From Circinella minor (Eukaryota > Mucoromycota > Mucoromycetes > Mucorales > Lichtheimiaceae), in the NCBI GenBank assembly GCA_016758965.1, contig JAEPRB010000053.1, forward strand, positions 124,001-188,000: a stretch of DNA of 64,000 bases, read 5' to 3'. The position numbers and the translations under genes were made by a program. Of the stretch, positions 61,340 to 64,000 are shown in pieces (positions within the stretch are counted from its first letter, which is position 1; each line of letters starts with the position of its first letter). The notes under the pieces were generated by a model. It was not told the DNA's origin. It did not search any database and was given only the letters and a program-made list of their open reading frames with translations.

Positions 61340-64000
61340 TTAAACTTTTTGGTAACATGCAAGTACTGGATAAGTGATTTTAGCGAAAATATCACTAAAT
61401 TCTTCTGCTTTTTCGCTAAGGACCTTGATTCCTGGCCTTTTCATATTGTCAAAACTTGCAATAAACGGTCCATTTGGTGTTTGTATTATAGATGTTGTTT
61501 TAAAATGAAAGCCATGTTTTTCAGTTGATGAGATTATGGCTATAAGTTGATATTTTGTAAATTGAAGAGCCATATTGTACGGAAAAGGTATATTTCCAGT
61601 GTCCTCAGATAAGGAAAAGGTGTTGTCACGGATAAAAAGAAAAGGAGGGAGAGCGTGTAAAGGTAGATAATATGTTGTTGCCGGTTCTTGGCAAAAGAAA
61701 CAACTGCTGTTTTCCTTAAACTTATGTAGATACCTTGCAAAGAAATCAGTAAAGCCTTGCGGGGGACCATTCAGGACGTTAGCTTCATTTAAAGAACTTG
61801 GATTAAGTTCAATTACATGACTAATTTCAGAAAATACATCTGTTGAGGCATCCACAAAACAAATATGTTCTTGATCATGCGGACACTCATTAACACGTTG
61901 TCGCCTGATGATAAAAAGGTCTTTGAATTGCTGTGAACACTTGGCGATGTATTGAATAGCAAGTTCACAAGTGTCATGCATTTGACCTCTATGAAAATTT
62001 ATGAAGTTTTCAAATATGAATGCTCTCATTCGTTCGGAAGCATCACGCCGACGCGAAACGAGAGTTAACTCATATGTTGCTTTAAGCATATAATCGAATA
62101 TATTGTTAACATCAAGAAGTGACAGAGAAATACGAGGCAAAAGACAATGCCACATCAGTTCCATAATTGCATCAATGTAGCATGACATCATTGAGTTAGC
62201 AGTCAGTGACAAATCATACCCAGCGGATACGGGGAGCGATTCAACTTTGCGTTTTTTGGCAGGATGTTGTTGAGGTGTATTTTCAATGCTGTTAGTTGTT
62301 GTCAGTGGATTGATAGCATCAAAATCATCGGTATCTATATAATCATACTCTTCTTGGAGGGATAGTAGCGTTTGAAGAGAGTCGTCATTTTCAGATTCGT
62401 ATGATTTAATAAATAAATCATTGTCATAATCCTCTATTACTTTAATACGCTTCAGTTCATTTTGAATTGCTGGATCATCAACTTCTAAAGATGGTAATTC
62501 TGGCTCTTCCATAAAACTAATCCCCATGCCATCAGAATGCATGATCTTGTTCCTATCATCAACTGTTAAAGAAGCACGTTGATCACTGACCTTGGTGGTG
62601 TCAATTGGTTGCTGTATTGTTGCCTTTTGTTTTTCAAGTTCTTGCTTTTTTAGTTGTTTTTCATCACCAAAAATAGCATCCGTATTATCAGGAGCACGGC
62701 TATCACTTTGTGCATAGTGGTTTGTTCCAATTTTTCGTGATTTTCGCAATCTTGGCTGGCGATTATATGTTGTTAGCATACCATACTCATAGAATTGTGA
62801 TAAATCGTCTTGGTCACTTTTGGCGATTTTCAGTGCTTGACGTAATGTTTTTCGAAGTGGTTGACCACCTTTTATCAAAGTATAAAATATATTGTGGAAT
62901 GACTCAACAGAGTTCGAGGTTCTGCATATGTGAAAACGTAAATTGGATTTCATAATCAATCCACTAACAAAAATCATGCTTCGAACATCTGGTTGAAGCC
63001 ACCATCTGAGCCATCTACGAGCATTTGGGAATTCGTTTAAGATGCTATTGCATACGTTGTCAAAATCGGTTATGGTTGGAATGGTGCGCAAATTGGAGGC
63101 AAGTTCTAAGAACCTAGTACGATTGTTGTTGGGTACAACGGCATGGATACTACTTATCCTTTGCACTGACTGCATCCAATGCATGTAACAACCCTTTAAA
63201 TACTGTAGCCCATTCGTCATACCAGTAAGTTGTGTATAGGCTGATAAAAATCCATTCTTTTGGGCTAATGAAAAATCCATAACCATTCCCATGAAATTGT
63301 CTGCTGAACTGAAGTCAATTTTGTATAGTGAAAATAACGCCAAAAAATACTGATGAAAATATTCTGTTGTTAGTCCTCCAATGACAGCCTGAAAGATTAG
63401 TGCGTGTTTTCGTATTTCGGGGAAGTACATGACAGTGGAACATAAATATCGAGCTTTTTGAAATGCTGAATAAGTCACATCAGTAACACATGGAAAGGCT
63501 CTGAAGTTTGTATATTTAATCATCAATGGTGCCCTGAACGTAATAATAAATGAACCGGAAGTAATGTTTGCTGAAGTGAAGAAATGTGGATATTCCTGTT
63601 CAAGTTCTTCAAAATCAGCAAAGAGATCCTGTGTAGATTCGCGTTCTTTATTTAATCCACGTTTACGATTCTCATAGCTGAGACGATCCAAGTTGCCCAA
63701 TACTGGATTGACAGTACGCACAGATTCTGCGAGTGTACCCTCCTTATCCAAAACACCAGTAGCCAATGCCTTGGCCTTTCGAATCGACGATGGTGCGGCT
63801 TCAAATCCTCGTGGCTCGCTATCTTTTTTATCAATCCCAAGATACACGTCAAGTTGCTGTTGCTGTTTGTAGCTAAGGTGTTTGTCGAGATAGTTGGGAG
63901 GGTTTTCGGGTTGATTATTTTTATCGTCGTCGTTATCATCCATTTGATTATGGTTATGCTCACCATGATGCTCAAGAGTACAGGTCGAGCCTTCAAAGAA
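61340..64000 (-). CDS. MULE-type transposase fused to a USP-like (C19) peptidase domain, 5' partial
   Basis: Open to the window edge. From the Met at 63943 it reads 867 residues, and the 19 codons above it are also open and end GSTCTLEHHGEHNHNQ, the HxH end of a WRKY/GCM1-type zinc finger seen in many MULE transposases. Residues 130-350 match a MULE DDE core: DVTY (D155), a middle block with LIFQAVIGG, DFSLAQ (D223) and SNSVESFH (E347). After a disordered, acidic linker (410-570), the C-terminal third resembles a ubiquitin-specific protease: N583-x4-C588-Y Cys box, zinc-ribbon-like Cys (C687, C695, C748, C751), PFLFI, YQLIAIIS, then HGFHF (H813) and D832. Catalytic assignments are by motif only. 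Plant Kaonashi MULEs carry a Ulp1 peptidase; this fold looks USP-like instead. No internal stop or frameshift is seen, so it may be recently active or domesticated. Confidence 0.8.
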   Translation of the reverse strand, partial: FFEGSTCTLEHHGEHNHNQMDDNDDDKNNQPENPPNYLDKHLSYKQQQQLDVYLGIDKKDSEPRGFEAAPSSIRKAKALATGVLDKEGTLAESVRTVNPVLGNLDRLSYENRKRGLNKERESTQDLFADFEELEQEYPHFFTSANITSGSFIITFRAPLMIKYTNFRAFPCVTDVTYSAFQKARYLCSTVMYFPEIRKHALIFQAVIGGLTTEYFHQYFLALFSLYKIDFSSADNFMGMVMDFSLAQKNGFLSAYTQLTGMTNGLQYLKGCYMHWMQSVQRISSIHAVVPNNNRTRFLELASNLRTIPTITDFDNVCNSILNEFPNARRWLRWWLQPDVRSMIFVSGLIMKSNLRFHICRTSNSVESFHNIFYTLIKGGQPLRKTLRQALKIAKSDQDDLSQFYEYGMLTTYNRQPRLRKSRKIGTNHYAQSDSRAPDNTDAIFGDEKQLKKQELEKQKATIQQPIDTTKVSDQRASLTVDDRNKIMHSDGMGISFMEEPELPSLEVDDPAIQNELKRIKVIEDYDNDLFIKSYESENDDSLQTLLSLQEEYDYIDTDDFDAINPLTTTNSIENTPQQHPAKKRKVESLPVSAGYDLSLTANSMMSCYIDAIMELMWHCLLPRISLSLLDVNNIFDYMLKATYELTLVSRRRDASERMRAFIFENFINFHRGQMHDTCELAIQYIAKCSQQFKDLFIIRRQRVNECPHDQEHICFVDASTDVFSEISHVIELNPSSLNEANVLNGPPQGFTDFFARYLHKFKENSSCFFCQEPATTYYLPLHALPPFLFIRDNTFSLSEDTGNIPFPYNMALQFTKYQLIAIISSTEKHGFHFKTTSIIQTPNGPFIASFDNMKRPGIKVLSEKAEEFSDIFAKITYPVLACYQKV
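61340..64000 (-). mobile_element. Part of a Mutator-like (MULE) element
   Basis: The transposase-type ORF with its intact DDE triad, and the nearby palindrome cluster, suggest a MULE-like transposon continuing past the right edge. Left terminal inverted repeats and a target-site duplication cannot be paired because the other end lies outside the window. Domestication as a host gene is the alternative. Confidence 0.5.

Overview
The window is eukaryotic and looks like a filamentous fungus of the Mucoromycota (Mucorales-like). The DNA is very AT-rich, genes carry short GT-AG introns (mostly 55-300 nt), coding regions have CAA/CAG and AAT homopolymer runs, and the proteins are fungal types (Zn2Cys6 regulator, Fmp27/BLTP2, ARE-type sterol acyltransferase, EBP2, MAK11). 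The species is an inference. I rebuilt exon structures by hand; every multi-exon model below keeps one open frame across all its splice junctions. Layout: 1-6.0 kb is mostly non-coding and holds one small double zinc-ribbon gene (minus). 6.0-14.2 kb holds three minus-strand genes: a copper P-type ATPase with seven N-terminal metal-binding domains, an F-box protein, and a HECT-like E2-binding protein (UBE3D type). 16.4-18.6 kb encodes a coiled-coil protein with a dynein-adaptor CC1 box and a C-terminal membrane anchor. 21.2-38.6 kb is a gene-dense plus-strand run: SET-domain lysine methyltransferase, the 3110-residue bridge-like lipid transfer protein Fmp27/BLTP2, nucleolar EBP2, and a sterol O-acyltransferase. 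A gene-poor stretch with sequence debris (38.6-41.4 kb) precedes an LTA4-hydrolase-type aminopeptidase (41.4-44.3 kb). 44.3-50.7 kb is mostly non-coding, with a small single-pass PPxY membrane protein and two zones of decayed coding sequence. At 50.7-54.2 kb a mitochondrial uL3m gene and MAK11 diverge from a shared promoter. A large Zn2Cys6 regulator follows (54.5-58.3 kb). The right end has a ~145-bp tandem repeat array, a small gene with two Atg8-binding-like motifs, a cluster of GTGCAC palindromes, and a long minus-strand ORF that runs off the window. That ORF joins a zinc-finger-like end, a MULE-type DDE transposase and a ubiquitin-specific-protease-like domain. Most genes are unrelated housekeeping loci. 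Some share a theme: sterol and lipid handling (BLTP2, sterol acyltransferase), ribosome biogenesis and translation (EBP2, MAK11, uL3m, possibly the SET methyltransferase), and ubiquitin (F-box, UBE3D-like, PPxY protein, USP-like domain). I see no physical operon logic. The most novel candidates are the transposase-USP fusion with its subterminal palindrome cluster, the tail-anchored putative dynein adaptor, the metallothionein-like cysteine insert in the copper ATPase, and the small double-LIR gene. I found no convincing tRNA, rRNA or snRNA gene and no CRISPR array.
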